Part shown: positions 43,732 through 52,212 of the stretch, piece by piece | Layout of the letters: each line of letters opens with the position of its first letter | Position numbering within the stretch: the first letter of the stretch is position 1 | Assembly: GCA_964545315.1 (NCBI GenBank) | Contig: CAZJGI010000014.1 | Span: 1-64,000, forward strand | Reading direction: 5' to 3' | DNA length: 64,000 nucleotides | Origin: JAAYJR01 sp964545315 | GTDB lineage: Bacteria > Bacteroidota > Bacteroidia > Bacteroidales > Prolixibacteraceae | Made by a program: the position numbers and the translations under genes | The notes under the pieces: model-generated | What the model saw: the letters and a program-made list of their open reading frames with translations, nothing else | Told to the model about the DNA's origin: nothing | Databases searched by the model: none

Positions 43732-44555
43732 AGAATTTTACCAAACGAACACTATCCGGAATAATATATGCTTGTTTGATGTTGGCAGGTGCAACCCTGC
43801 ATCCGGTTTTGTTTGCTTTAGTATTTGGAACACTCCTCTTTTTTACTCAGTTTGAATTTTATAAACTCGTGGAAACAGCAGGAACTTATCCAAGAAAGAT
43901 TACAGGCCTGTCAATGGGAATACTTCTCTTCGTGATATGCTTCGGAATGGTAAATAATTTTTTGCCAACCAGGTCATATCTCCTCTTTATTCCTGCTATG
44001 ATCATTATTTTTCTAATTGAGTTGTTTAGCGAAAAATCAGGTATCCTTCAAAATAGCTCCGTTACAGTCACAGGATTTATTTACGTGGCAGTACCAATAA
44101 GTCTTTTGAATTTCGTCGTCTTCCCGGGTTACCCGATGCAGTCAGAATTCAAACCTGCAATATTGACAGGGGTTCTGTTTATTATTTGGATTTATGACAC
44201 TTTTGCTTATATTATTGGTTCCAACTTCGGCAAGCATAAAATAAATCAAAAAATATCCCCAAATAAATCATGGGAAGGAGTAATAGGAGGAGCTGCAACA
44301 GCATTAATTATGGGTACGCTCAATTCAGTAATTTTTAAAGGTTCCGAAATTTTTGACTGGTTGATTATTTCAATCCTGGTTGTTATCTTTGGAACGATAG
44401 GAGACATGTTCGAGTCCGTAATTAAAAGAAGATTAAATGTAAAAGATTCCGGCAATATATTGCCCGGGCATGGAGGATTGCTTGACCGACTGGACAGTTT
44501 GCTCTTTGTAATCCCTGTAGTGTACGTTTGGTTAAATTTTTCTGGTAACTTATAG
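43728..44555 (+). CDS. cdsA: phosphatidate cytidylyltransferase
   Basis: A 275-residue membrane enzyme making CDP-diacylglycerol from phosphatidic acid and CTP. The family signature is complete: SVIKRRLNVKDSGNILPGHGG followed by LLDRLDSLL, and SPNKSWEGVIGG lies upstream. There are about seven membrane helices. The start codon is TTG at 43728, in a TTGA overlap with the preceding stop; no ATG is available before conserved sequence, so the non-ATG start is well supported. Confidence 0.95.
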   Translation: MKNFTKRTLSGIIYACLMLAGATLHPVLFALVFGTLLFFTQFEFYKLVETAGTYPRKITGLSMGILLFVICFGMVNNFLPTRSYLLFIPAMIIIFLIELFSEKSGILQNSSVTVTGFIYVAVPISLLNFVVFPGYPMQSEFKPAILTGVLFIIWIYDTFAYIIGSNFGKHKINQKISPNKSWEGVIGGAATALIMGTLNSVIFKGSEIFDWLIISILVVIFGTIGDMFESVIKRRLNVKDSGNILPGHGGLLDRLDSLLFVIPVVYVWLNFSGNL

Positions 44556-44558
44556 ATT

Positions 44559-45224
44559 ATGCAAATTCATAAAGAAGGATACAAAATTATTCCAATCACT
44601 TTTTTTATACTGGCAGCCCTGGACATTATTATTTATTTATTATGTAAAGATTATCTTATTTTTTATTTTCTGATGGCCGGGTCGCTTTTTCTTGCAGTAT
44701 TGACAGTGTTCTTTTTTCGGGTTCCTGAAAGGAAAATAATAACAAATGGCGAACTAATTATAGCTCCTGCAGACGGAGAGATAGTTGAAATAATACAGGT
44801 ACATGAACCTGAGTTTTTTAAGGATGAACGAATACAGGTATCTATTTTTATGTCAATCTTCAATGTCCATATTAATGTAGCTCCGGTTACTGGAAAAATT
44901 ATCTATCAAAAGCATAAACCTGGAGCTTATTATCCTGCATTTGTCAAGAAATCATCCGAAAAAAATGAACGCTGTTCAACTGCTTTTAAACTTGCTGACG
45001 GTACAGTTATTATGGCTCGTCAAATTGCAGGTACTGTGGCCCAGAGGATAGTTACATACAAAAAGGAGGGGGATAATGTTGACCAGGGCATGGAGTATGG
45101 GTTCATCAGGTTTGGCTCGCGTGTTGACCTGTTTCTGCCCCTTGATGCCAAAATTAAGGTAGGCCTGCATGAAAAATCAGTAGGAGGCCAGACTGTTATT
45201 GCATCTTTAAACAATGGTTTATGA
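44559..45224 (+). CDS. psd: phosphatidylserine decarboxylase
   Basis: A 221-residue proenzyme of the short (archaeal/PssDec-related) type. The pyruvoyl-forming site is the G186-S187 bond in IRFGSRVDLFLP; SIFMSIFNVHINVAPVTGKI (95-114) is the other conserved segment, and GTVAQRIVTY lies in the catalytic region. Two N-terminal hydrophobic stretches anchor it. It converts phosphatidylserine to phosphatidylethanolamine, using the product of pssA, whose ATG overlaps its stop. Confidence 0.93.
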   Translation: MQIHKEGYKIIPITFFILAALDIIIYLLCKDYLIFYFLMAGSLFLAVLTVFFFRVPERKIITNGELIIAPADGEIVEIIQVHEPEFFKDERIQVSIFMSIFNVHINVAPVTGKIIYQKHKPGAYYPAFVKKSSEKNERCSTAFKLADGTVIMARQIAGTVAQRIVTYKKEGDNVDQGMEYGFIRFGSRVDLFLPLDAKIKVGLHEKSVGGQTVIASLNNGL

Positions 45225-45967
45225 GACAACTGGTAAAACAAATTCCCAATATAATCACTTCCCTAAATCTGCTGTCAGGTACACTTGCTATTTTTTTTGC
45301 AATTGACGGACACCTTACCTGGGCAGGTATTTTTATTTGCCTGGCCGCTCTTTTTGATTTCCTTGACGGACTGGCGGCACGTATACTTAATGCCGGTTCT
45401 GAAACGGGCAAACATCTTGATTCCCTGGCCGACCTTGTCTCTTTCGGCTTAGCTCCGGCATCAATATTATTCACTCTGCTGGAATTTTCCCTCTTTGAAA
45501 AAAATATGCCTGTTTATGAAATCTCTGCAAACACATGGCAGTGGTTAGTCATGTTATCAACCTTGCTGATGCCTCTCTCAGGAGCTATCCGACTGGCAAG
45601 GTTCAATGCATTCCAGGCAGATGAAATCTTCTTCAGAGGGCTTCCCATACCTTCAAACGGACTGTTCTGGGCAGCAATGGGAATGATGCCTGCAAAACCG
45701 GAATTACATGAACTCTTCCGGTTTATTTATGACTCAAATAGCCTGTTTATAATGGGACTTTTTACTTCGGGATTGATGCTGATCACCATGCCTATGTTTT
45801 CTCTCAAATTTAAAAGTACTGCAATAAAAGAGAATTGGTACAGGTACCTTTTCCTTATTATTGCCATTATCCTTTTATTATTCCTGAATATTTACGGACT
45901 TGTCCTGGCAATTCTTTTATATATATTGTTAAATATTGTCTTTTATCTGGCGGGGTTGAGGTATTGA
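45221..45967 (+). CDS. pssA: CDP-diacylglycerol--serine O-phosphatidyltransferase
   Basis: A 248-residue type II CDP-alcohol phosphatidyltransferase with the motif D49-G-x2-A-R-x8-G-x3-D-x3-D ending at D71 (DGLAARILNAGSETGKHLDS). About seven membrane helices. It makes phosphatidylserine from CDP-DAG and serine; together cdsA, psd and pssA give a full CDP-DAG to phosphatidylethanolamine route in one operon. The ATG overlaps the psd stop (ATGA). Confidence 0.95.
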   Translation: MRQLVKQIPNIITSLNLLSGTLAIFFAIDGHLTWAGIFICLAALFDFLDGLAARILNAGSETGKHLDSLADLVSFGLAPASILFTLLEFSLFEKNMPVYEISANTWQWLVMLSTLLMPLSGAIRLARFNAFQADEIFFRGLPIPSNGLFWAAMGMMPAKPELHELFRFIYDSNSLFIMGLFTSGLMLITMPMFSLKFKSTAIKENWYRYLFLIIAIILLLFLNIYGLVLAILLYILLNIVFYLAGLRY

Positions 45968-45979
45968 TTGTTTTATTCA

Positions 45980-45995
45980 GTTCGCTGAAGCGAAC
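45980..45995. terminator. short hairpin between convergent pssA and amidophosphoribosyltransferase genes
   Basis: GTTCGC-TGAA-GCGAAC forms a perfect 6-bp stem in the 65-bp convergent gap. Neither side has a clean U-tract (the minus strand runs TGAATAAAAC), so it may be a weak bidirectional terminator. Confidence 0.4.
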
Positions 45996-46032
45996 GGCAA
46001 AGGATAAGACTTTGATTCATTACTGAAAAATA

Positions 46033-47928
46033 TCAATATGCACGGCTGTTTATCCCTTCGATATAATTAATAAATGAAGAATTCACCACCCTGTTCCCTC
46101 CAGGAGTGGGGTAATCCCCTGTAAAATACCAGTCCCCTGTATCATTAGGACATGCTTTATGAAGATTTTCAATGGTTTGAAATACTATCTCCACCTCAGC
46201 TTTACATTCATCCGGCTTTAGTAATTTAGCAATTCTTGCGGATATCTGTTGAGGTGTAAATGAACGGTAAATTTCACGTACATAATTTACCATCAACTCT
46301 TTAGGAAGGTTCTCCTGCTCCTTACATTTTCTGTATACATCCATTATCACCTCATCTCTGCCATCCTCTTTTAAAAGATCAATCGCGGCATCAAAAGCGA
46401 TAAATTTCTCAAGTTGGGTCATATCTATTCCGTAGCAATCGGGATATCGTATTTGAGGAGCTGAGGAAACAACAATTATTTTTCGCGGATTCAAACGGCC
46501 TAATATTTTTAAAATACTGTTTCTCAGAGTAGTTCCACGAACAATAGAGTCATCTATGACAACCAGTGTATCAATGTTTTTCCTGATCACTCCGTAGGTA
46601 ACATCATAAACATGTGCTACAAGATCGTTTCGGTTTACATCATCTGCAATGAACGTTCTCAGTTTAACATCTTTAATGGCAATTTTCTCAATTCGCGGTT
46701 CTACTGCTATAATCCTTCTGACTTCATCATCACTCATTTCCTCATTTTTCTGTAATTCTCTCAATTTCCATTCGTTAAAATATTGACGAATACCTTCAAT
46801 CATACCATAAAATGCAGTTTCAGCAGTATTGGGAATAAAAGAAAAAACAGTATTTTCCAAATCATAATTAACTGCTGCCAGAACGCCAGCGCTTAACAGC
46901 CTTCCTAATTCTTTCCTTTCACGATAAATTTGTTTATCACTTCCCCGTGAAAAGTAAATACGCTCGAAAGAGCAGGAAGTTTTTAGATGAGGAGGGCGAA
47001 TAATTTTTTTATTTATTTTACCTCCCTTTTTAATAATAAGGACACCACCGGGATCTAATTCTGATACCTGATCCCACTGAACATTCATTACTGTTTGGAT
47101 AACAGGCCTTTCTGAAGCCACAACCACTATCTCGTCATCATAATAATAAAAAGCTGATCTGATACCCCAGGGATCCCTGAGAACAAATGCATCCCCGTGT
47201 CCTATTATTCCTGCAACAACATATCCCCCATCCCAATCCTTGGAGGCACGTTCCAAAATATTTTGAATATCAAGATTTTCTTCAATCAATGGTGATATTT
47301 CACTGTTTTTATATCCTTCATTCTTAAATTTTCTGAATAACACCTGGTTCTCCTCATCGAGGAAATGTCCCACTTTTTCCAGGATAGTTACTGTATCAGT
47401 ATAAGCTTTTGGATGTTGTCCGAGTTCAACAAGAACATCGAAAAGCTCATCAGTATTTGTAAGATTAAAATTTCCTGCCAGCACTAAATTTCTTGATTTC
47501 CAATTATTTTGCCTCATCACAGGATGAACAAATTCAATACTGTTCCTGCCAAAAGTACCATACCTGAGGTGTCCAAGGTATAATTCCCCTGCAAAAGGAT
47601 AATTCTCATAAGCCCAGTCACAATCTTCTGTATCTATTCCTTTATATAATGCTTTTCTCAGCGGTTTACCCACCTTGTTAAATACATCAATTATTGGATT
47701 AGAATCAGTTGACCGGTACCTGTTTATATAAGAACTTCCGGGTGTCAGATGATCTTTTACACAAACAATGCCTGCTCCGTCCTGACCCCTGTTATGCTGC
47801 TTTTCCATAAGCAGATAAAGTTTATCAAGCCCGTACTTCCAGGTACCGTATTTTTGACGGTAAAATGATAATGGTTTAAGTAAACGAATAAGAGAAATGC
47901 CACACTCGTGCTTAATCTGATCACTCAT
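46033..47928 (-). CDS. amidophosphoribosyltransferase (long PurF-type)
   Basis: A 631-residue Ntn-type glutamine amidotransferase fused to a phosphoribosyltransferase domain. The catalytic cysteine is C9 in KHECGISLI, after a short propeptide; LLMEKQHNRGQDGAGI and GHLRYGTFG are glutaminase segments, and LVVIDDSIVRGTTLRNSI is the PRPP-binding loop, with SSAPQIRYPDCYGIDM following. It is much longer than classical PurF (about 470-510 residues), because of insertions in the glutaminase half and a C-terminal extension. Such long forms occur in Bacteroidetes, usually in addition to a standard purF, so its exact duty in purine synthesis is uncertain. The SPOR gene overlaps its start by 8 bases. Confidence 0.85.
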   Translation of the reverse strand: MSDQIKHECGISLIRLLKPLSFYRQKYGTWKYGLDKLYLLMEKQHNRGQDGAGIVCVKDHLTPGSSYINRYRSTDSNPIIDVFNKVGKPLRKALYKGIDTEDCDWAYENYPFAGELYLGHLRYGTFGRNSIEFVHPVMRQNNWKSRNLVLAGNFNLTNTDELFDVLVELGQHPKAYTDTVTILEKVGHFLDEENQVLFRKFKNEGYKNSEISPLIEENLDIQNILERASKDWDGGYVVAGIIGHGDAFVLRDPWGIRSAFYYYDDEIVVVASERPVIQTVMNVQWDQVSELDPGGVLIIKKGGKINKKIIRPPHLKTSCSFERIYFSRGSDKQIYRERKELGRLLSAGVLAAVNYDLENTVFSFIPNTAETAFYGMIEGIRQYFNEWKLRELQKNEEMSDDEVRRIIAVEPRIEKIAIKDVKLRTFIADDVNRNDLVAHVYDVTYGVIRKNIDTLVVIDDSIVRGTTLRNSILKILGRLNPRKIIVVSSAPQIRYPDCYGIDMTQLEKFIAFDAAIDLLKEDGRDEVIMDVYRKCKEQENLPKELMVNYVREIYRSFTPQQISARIAKLLKPDECKAEVEIVFQTIENLHKACPNDTGDWYFTGDYPTPGGNRVVNSSFINYIEGINSRAY

Positions 47929-48409
47929 AATTGTCTGCTTTCAGCGTCGGAAAATCAATGATGTCAGGAACAATAAAAGCTCCCGGATAATCATTCTGTA
48001 TTTTCTTATATAATTTCAGCGCTTCATTTTTTGTTCTGAAATCACCTACACGAACCTTAAAATTAGGAGCACTGAATTTAACATGGACATTATACCCGGG
48101 GTACTTTGATAAAAATTCCTTTTTTTTATTTAATGCAAGATCTTTTGCGTTTAGGGAAGAACTGAAAAAAATCTCAATCCTGTATCCATCCAGGCCTTCA
48201 ATCTTTTTATTATTCTCAATATGCCACTCCAGCAATTTATTTAGACGGCTATCCTGATTAATATCTATTCTGTTCAGAATTTCCATATAGTCCGGATCTT
48301 TTCTGTGTGTCTCTGTCTCTGTGGTTTCATTTAAATTAAAGGATACAGCTTGTGCAGTTACTCCCTGACAAAACAAAAATAGTGCTATGATGAGAAAAAA
48401 AGATTTCAT
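47921..48409 (-). CDS. exported SPOR-domain-like protein
   Basis: About 162 residues from MKSFFLIIALFLF (48409); upstream frame to 48484 has no signal-like sequence. A signal peptide (ending GVTAQA) is followed by a linker and a SPOR-type domain at the C-terminus: DGYRIEIFFSSSLNAKDLAL, FLSKYPGYNVHVKFSAPNFKVRVGDF and KIQNDYPGAFIVPD. SPOR domains bind denuded septal glycan. It lies between yebC and the amidophosphoribosyltransferase, with which its end overlaps. Confidence 0.82.
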   Translation of the reverse strand: MKSFFLIIALFLFCQGVTAQAVSFNLNETTETETHRKDPDYMEILNRIDINQDSRLNKLLEWHIENNKKIEGLDGYRIEIFFSSSLNAKDLALNKKKEFLSKYPGYNVHVKFSAPNFKVRVGDFRTKNEALKLYKKIQNDYPGAFIVPDIIDFPTLKADNYE

Positions 48410-48528
48410 TTTGATCTGTTTTTGCCGGCACAAATATAGTTTAAAAACCAATATATTAACGGATGTTTTCCGTATCAATTGCATAGGTGAAGCTACGTAA
48501 AGAAAAAAAAGTAATTAATATCCACAAT

Positions 48529-49278
48529 TTACTCTTCTCCCAGTGCAGCCTCCAGTTCAGGTGTAATTTCCAGGTTATGGTATACATTTTGAACATCGTC
48601 GTCCTCATCCAGACGTTCCACAAGACGCAATACTTTTTTAGCATCCTCAACCCCGAGAGCCACCGTTGTTACCGGAATACGTTGTAAACCCTGGCTTTCA
48701 GCCCCGATCCCCAATTGTTCAAGTCTGGAAGAAATATTACCAAAATCTTCCAGGGCAGAAGTGATCTCTATAAAACCGTCATTTTCTTCCAATTCCTCAG
48801 CACCTGCATCAATCATATTTAATTCAAACTTTTCCCTGTTGAGGTTCTTTTTCATAGGTATTACAAATGCGCCCTTTGTGTCAAACAAATAAGCAACCGA
48901 TCCGTTGGTGCCCAAATGACCGTTATACTTTGCAAAAATTGACCTTACACTGCTAACTGTTCTGTTATTGTTATCCGAAAGACATTCTACAAAAATCGCT
49001 ATTCCACCCGGCCCGTAACCTTCAAATGTCATCTCCTCAAAACTTGAAGTGTCTTTATCAGCTTTGGAGATGGCCCTTTCTATAACATCTTTAGACATAT
49101 TCTGGCCTTTGGCATTCTGAACAGCAAGACGTAACCTGGAATTAGAATTAATATCAGGTCCACCTAATTTGGCTGCTACTGTTATCTCTTTGGAAAGTTT
49201 TGAAAAAATTTTTGAGCGTTTAGAATCAGCAGCCCCCTTTTTCCTTTTTATTGTTGCCCATTTACTATGTCCTGACAT
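48529..49278 (-). CDS. YebC/PmpR family DNA-binding transcriptional regulator
   Basis: A 249-residue protein of the YebC family, starting MSGHSKWATIKRKKGAADSK (an ATG three bases earlier is also possible) with the RSKIFSKLSKEITVAAKLGG and GYGPGGIAIFVECLSDNNNR segments diagnostic of the family. Members bind DNA and in some cases assist translation of proline-rich or difficult sequences (TACO1-like). It is divergent from miaB. Confidence 0.94.
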   Translation of the reverse strand: MSGHSKWATIKRKKGAADSKRSKIFSKLSKEITVAAKLGGPDINSNSRLRLAVQNAKGQNMSKDVIERAISKADKDTSSFEEMTFEGYGPGGIAIFVECLSDNNNRTVSSVRSIFAKYNGHLGTNGSVAYLFDTKGAFVIPMKKNLNREKFELNMIDAGAEELEENDGFIEITSALEDFGNISSRLEQLGIGAESQGLQRIPVTTVALGVEDAKKVLRLVERLDEDDDVQNVYHNLEITPELEAALGEE

Positions 49279-49355
49279 CACATTGAATTTTAAGATACCG
49301 TTAATATAACAAAAATGAACCGGACTGGAAAAAAATCAAAAAAATATTAAGACTT

Positions 49356-49383
49356 TTTGATTTAATTAAATGAATTACCTTTG
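49356..49383 (+). promoter_or_regulatory. promoter of miaB
   Basis: TTTG at 49356-49359, 16 nt, then TACCTTTG at 49376-49383, an exact TAnnTTTG match. The predicted start of transcription is only a few bases before the ATG at 49396. A TTG at 49381 lies inside the -7 box and is not a start. Confidence 0.7.
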
Positions 49384-49395
49384 CCGTCAGAAAAG

Positions 49396-50742
49396 ATGAA
49401 AAAGAAAAAATTATATATCGAGACTTACGGCTGTCAAATGAATATAGCTGACAGTGAAGTTGTTGCAGCAATTTTACAGGAAAAACAGTACCTGCTGACT
49501 GTATCTCCTGATGATGCCGACATAATTTTTCTTAATACCTGTTCTGTAAGAGAAAATGCAGAACAACGTATTTGGGGAAGAATAATGCATTATAACGCAT
49601 TGAGAAAAAAAAACAGACCATTGCTTATCGGAATTCTCGGTTGCATGGCAGAAAGAGTTGGTGAAGAATTTCTCACAAGCGGGAAGGTAAATCTTGTAGC
49701 CGGTCCCGATTCCTATCGTGATCTGCCCTGGCTGATTGAAAAAGCTGAGTCGGGAGAGCAAGCTCTAAACATCCAACTATCAACAGTGGAAACATATGAC
49801 AAAATAACCCCTGTTAGAATGGGTGACCTTTCAATATCCGGATATGTCAGTATTACAAGAGGATGTAATAATTTTTGCACATACTGTATTGTACCATATA
49901 CAAGAGGAAGGGAAAGAAGCAGGGACCCCGAAGATATATTGAATGAGGTTAAAGACCTGAATACAAAAAATTATCGGGAAGTAACACTTCTTGGTCAAAA
50001 TGTGAATTCTTATAAATATTGGCACGAGAATTCAAAAAAACCAGTTCGATTTTGGGACTTGCTGGAAAGAACAGCACAGGAAGCTCCCGGCATGAGAGTC
50101 CGTTTTACTACATCCCATCCTAAAGATATGTCGGATAAAGTTCTGTCGATCATGGCCGAATACCGAAATATCTGTAAACATATTCATCTTCCGGTGCAAT
50201 CAGGTAGTTCCCGTATCTTGAAACTCATGAACAGAAAATATGACAGGGAATGGTATCTTGACAGAATATCAGCTATCAAAACTGTTTTACCCGGCTGTGG
50301 TTTGTCAACAGATATAATGACAGGTTTTTGTACTGAAACTAAAGAAGACCATGAACATACAATTTCGCTTATGAAAGAAGTTAATTTCGATATGGCCTTT
50401 ATGTTTAAATATTCTGAAAGACCGGGTACCTATGCTGCAAAAAATATGGCAGATGATGTTCCTGAAGCAATAAAAATTAAAAGACTCAATGAAATAATAA
50501 CCCTTCAGAATAAAATTTCTCTCCAAAATAACAAAAAGGATATAGGAAAAACCTTTGAGCTGCTAGTGGAAGGAAGGTCAAAAAAATCTGATGAGATGTT
50601 ATTTGGAAGAACATCTCAAAACAAGGTGACAGTATTTCCTAAATATAATTTCAAAAAAGGGGATATAGTCACCGTTGAAATACAAAAATGTACCCAAACA
50701 ACCCTAATAGGAGATATCGTGTTGGATAAAAAATTGATTTGA
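49396..50742 (+). CDS. miaB: tRNA-2-methylthio-N6-dimethylallyladenosine synthase MiaB
   Basis: A 448-residue radical-SAM methylthiotransferase acting on i6A37 of tRNA. Auxiliary-cluster cysteines are C13 (ETYGCQMNIADS), C49 and C83; the radical-SAM cluster is CNNFCTYC with C157, C161 and C164. LVLGQNVNSY-like LLGQNVNSYK and a C-terminal TRAM-like domain complete the family pattern. YGCQMN distinguishes it from MtaB at 3630-4931. The start is set by the promoter just upstream. Confidence 0.96.
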   Translation: MKKKKLYIETYGCQMNIADSEVVAAILQEKQYLLTVSPDDADIIFLNTCSVRENAEQRIWGRIMHYNALRKKNRPLLIGILGCMAERVGEEFLTSGKVNLVAGPDSYRDLPWLIEKAESGEQALNIQLSTVETYDKITPVRMGDLSISGYVSITRGCNNFCTYCIVPYTRGRERSRDPEDILNEVKDLNTKNYREVTLLGQNVNSYKYWHENSKKPVRFWDLLERTAQEAPGMRVRFTTSHPKDMSDKVLSIMAEYRNICKHIHLPVQSGSSRILKLMNRKYDREWYLDRISAIKTVLPGCGLSTDIMTGFCTETKEDHEHTISLMKEVNFDMAFMFKYSERPGTYAAKNMADDVPEAIKIKRLNEIITLQNKISLQNNKKDIGKTFELLVEGRSKKSDEMLFGRTSQNKVTVFPKYNFKKGDIVTVEIQKCTQTTLIGDIVLDKKLI

Positions 50743-50869
50743 AGCTTCTTAACCATAATTTAACAAATCCTATAGATTTTTCCCTATAAATAGCTTATAT
50801 TTACATCTACTATCAATATTTACTAATCTTTTCCTTTAAAAAATTTTTGACAGATAAAAACTTAATGTT

Positions 50870-51205
50870 ATGAGTAAAATATTTGCCATTTCATCATCAG
50901 GGAAAACAGAAAAAAGCTTTTTAGATCTTCGTTTTGGAAAATGTGAGAATATAGTTATTTACGATTCCGGGACTAATGAGTTTAAAATTATTGACAACCC
51001 TTATAAATCTAATGATCAAAGCGGACTGAAACTGGTCAGGTTTCTTCAGAAACAGGGTGTATCTTCCATCATCACAGGAGAGGTTGGCCCTCAGGTAAGC
51101 AAACTGCTTGACAAGAAGAAATTACAATTGGTATTAATGCATGAGGAAAAGATAAAGATTGAAGATATACTGGCCAGGATAAAATCAAAAAAAGAGCATC
51201 AATAG
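50870..51205 (+). CDS. NifX/NafY-type dinitrogenase iron-molybdenum cofactor-binding family protein
   Basis: A 111-residue RNase-H-like fold protein: MSKIFAISSSGKTEKSFLDLRFGKCENIVI, then KLVRFLQKQGVSSIITGEVGPQVSKLL. These are the family landmarks of the small NifX/NifB-CTD-like group, here without any nif gene. In non-fixing bacteria such proteins are thought to bind iron-sulfur or metal clusters. A TATATTTAC sequence some 70 bases upstream may be its -7 element. Its end overlaps the convergent yjjX by 7 bases. Confidence 0.85.
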   Translation: MSKIFAISSSGKTEKSFLDLRFGKCENIVIYDSGTNEFKIIDNPYKSNDQSGLKLVRFLQKQGVSSIITGEVGPQVSKLLDKKKLQLVLMHEEKIKIEDILARIKSKKEHQ

Positions 51206-51717
51206 AGGTCAGGATTAACAAATGGTATCAAGGCCAGAGTTACAGCATGTTTGTATAATTCAACCCTGTCTATCCTGTTGTGTGTAAGCAATCCGACAGC
51301 TCCGGCCTTCTGCTTTGAATTATCAACATTAAAGACTATATCATTAGCTGTCCCCAATTCCATGCCCCCTGCAATCAGATGGGAAACCTTCGCCGGTAAC
51401 ACAAATGAGGCAGAACGTGCTTCCCCAAATTTACCCGCTGAATAAACTACTACCCATGCAAAAGCGATTAAGTCCTGCTCCCGTGCCTGAATACCACCCT
51501 CAATTGCTACCCAAAAATCAGCATCATTGATTTTTTTTCTGATCTCTGTCACCCTGTTTCTGGCGCCGGTTAAAGTTTCCTGATCGGTCAAGGGTTGTTC
51601 TGAGACCCCTGAAGATGATACTATTCCCTGTATTTCGTTATCTTTAAAAAATAAATTAAATGATTTTAGTACTGCCTTAATTTTTATTGGATTTTCTGAT
51701 GCTACAATAACTTTCAT
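51199..51717 (-). CDS. yjjX: inosine/xanthosine triphosphatase (DUF84/YjjX family)
   Basis: A 172-residue housecleaning NTPase: MKVIVASENPIKIKAVLKSF (1-20), SGVSEQPLTDQETLTGARNR (about 36-55) and WVAIEGGIQ (about 69-77) are family motifs, with acidic residues for Mg2+. It hydrolyses ITP/XTP-type nucleotides in E. coli YjjX. The gene is convergent with the NifX-type gene. Confidence 0.88.
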   Translation of the reverse strand: MKVIVASENPIKIKAVLKSFNLFFKDNEIQGIVSSSGVSEQPLTDQETLTGARNRVTEIRKKINDADFWVAIEGGIQAREQDLIAFAWVVVYSAGKFGEARSASFVLPAKVSHLIAGGMELGTANDIVFNVDNSKQKAGAVGLLTHNRIDRVELYKHAVTLALIPFVNPDLY

Positions 51718-51756
51718 TATAGGGTATTTATTATTTTCGCCTGATAAAAATGAAAA

Positions 51757-52203
51757 ATGTTAGTCAGAATAGCAAAAATTGAAGATATAAATTCGATTTT
51801 GGATTTTCAGTTGGCTATGGCTAAAGAGACTGAAACCATTGACCTTGACCCGGAAACAGTATTTAAAGGGGTGTCAGCAGTAATTGAAGACCGCAATAAA
51901 GGTTGTTATTATCTGGCAGAGACAGACGGTAAAATTATAGGATCACTTCTGACTACTTATGAATGGAGCGACTGGAGAAACGGGACTGTAATCTGGATAC
52001 AATCTGTATATGTAATACCCGGGTATCGCAGAAGAGGTGTATACAGCAAGCTATACTCCCACGTAAAACAAATGGTACTTGATGATAAAAACCTTAAAGG
52101 TATTCGTTTATATGCTGATAAAATGAATCACTCTGCCCAAAAAGCCTACAAAAAACTGGGTATGAACGCAGACCATTACATTACATTCGAATGGTTAAAA
52201 TAA
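51757..52203 (+). CDS. GNAT-family N-acetyltransferase
   Basis: A 148-residue acetyltransferase. The acetyl-CoA pyrophosphate-binding motif is VYVIPGYRRRGVYSKLYSHV (about 87-106, the R/QxxGxG/A position being RRRGVY), with LRLYADKMNHSAQKAYKKLGM as motif B. The acceptor is unknown. It is divergent from yjjX with 39 bp between, and the AlbA-type gene follows 9 bp later. Confidence 0.9.
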   Translation: MLVRIAKIEDINSILDFQLAMAKETETIDLDPETVFKGVSAVIEDRNKGCYYLAETDGKIIGSLLTTYEWSDWRNGTVIWIQSVYVIPGYRRRGVYSKLYSHVKQMVLDDKNLKGIRLYADKMNHSAQKAYKKLGMNADHYITFEWLK

Positions 52204-52212
52204 TTATATCTT

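Noticed and set aside
50870..51205. Nitrogen-fixation locus
   Set aside because: Only the small NifX-type domain is present; no nifHDK or other nif genes are in the window.
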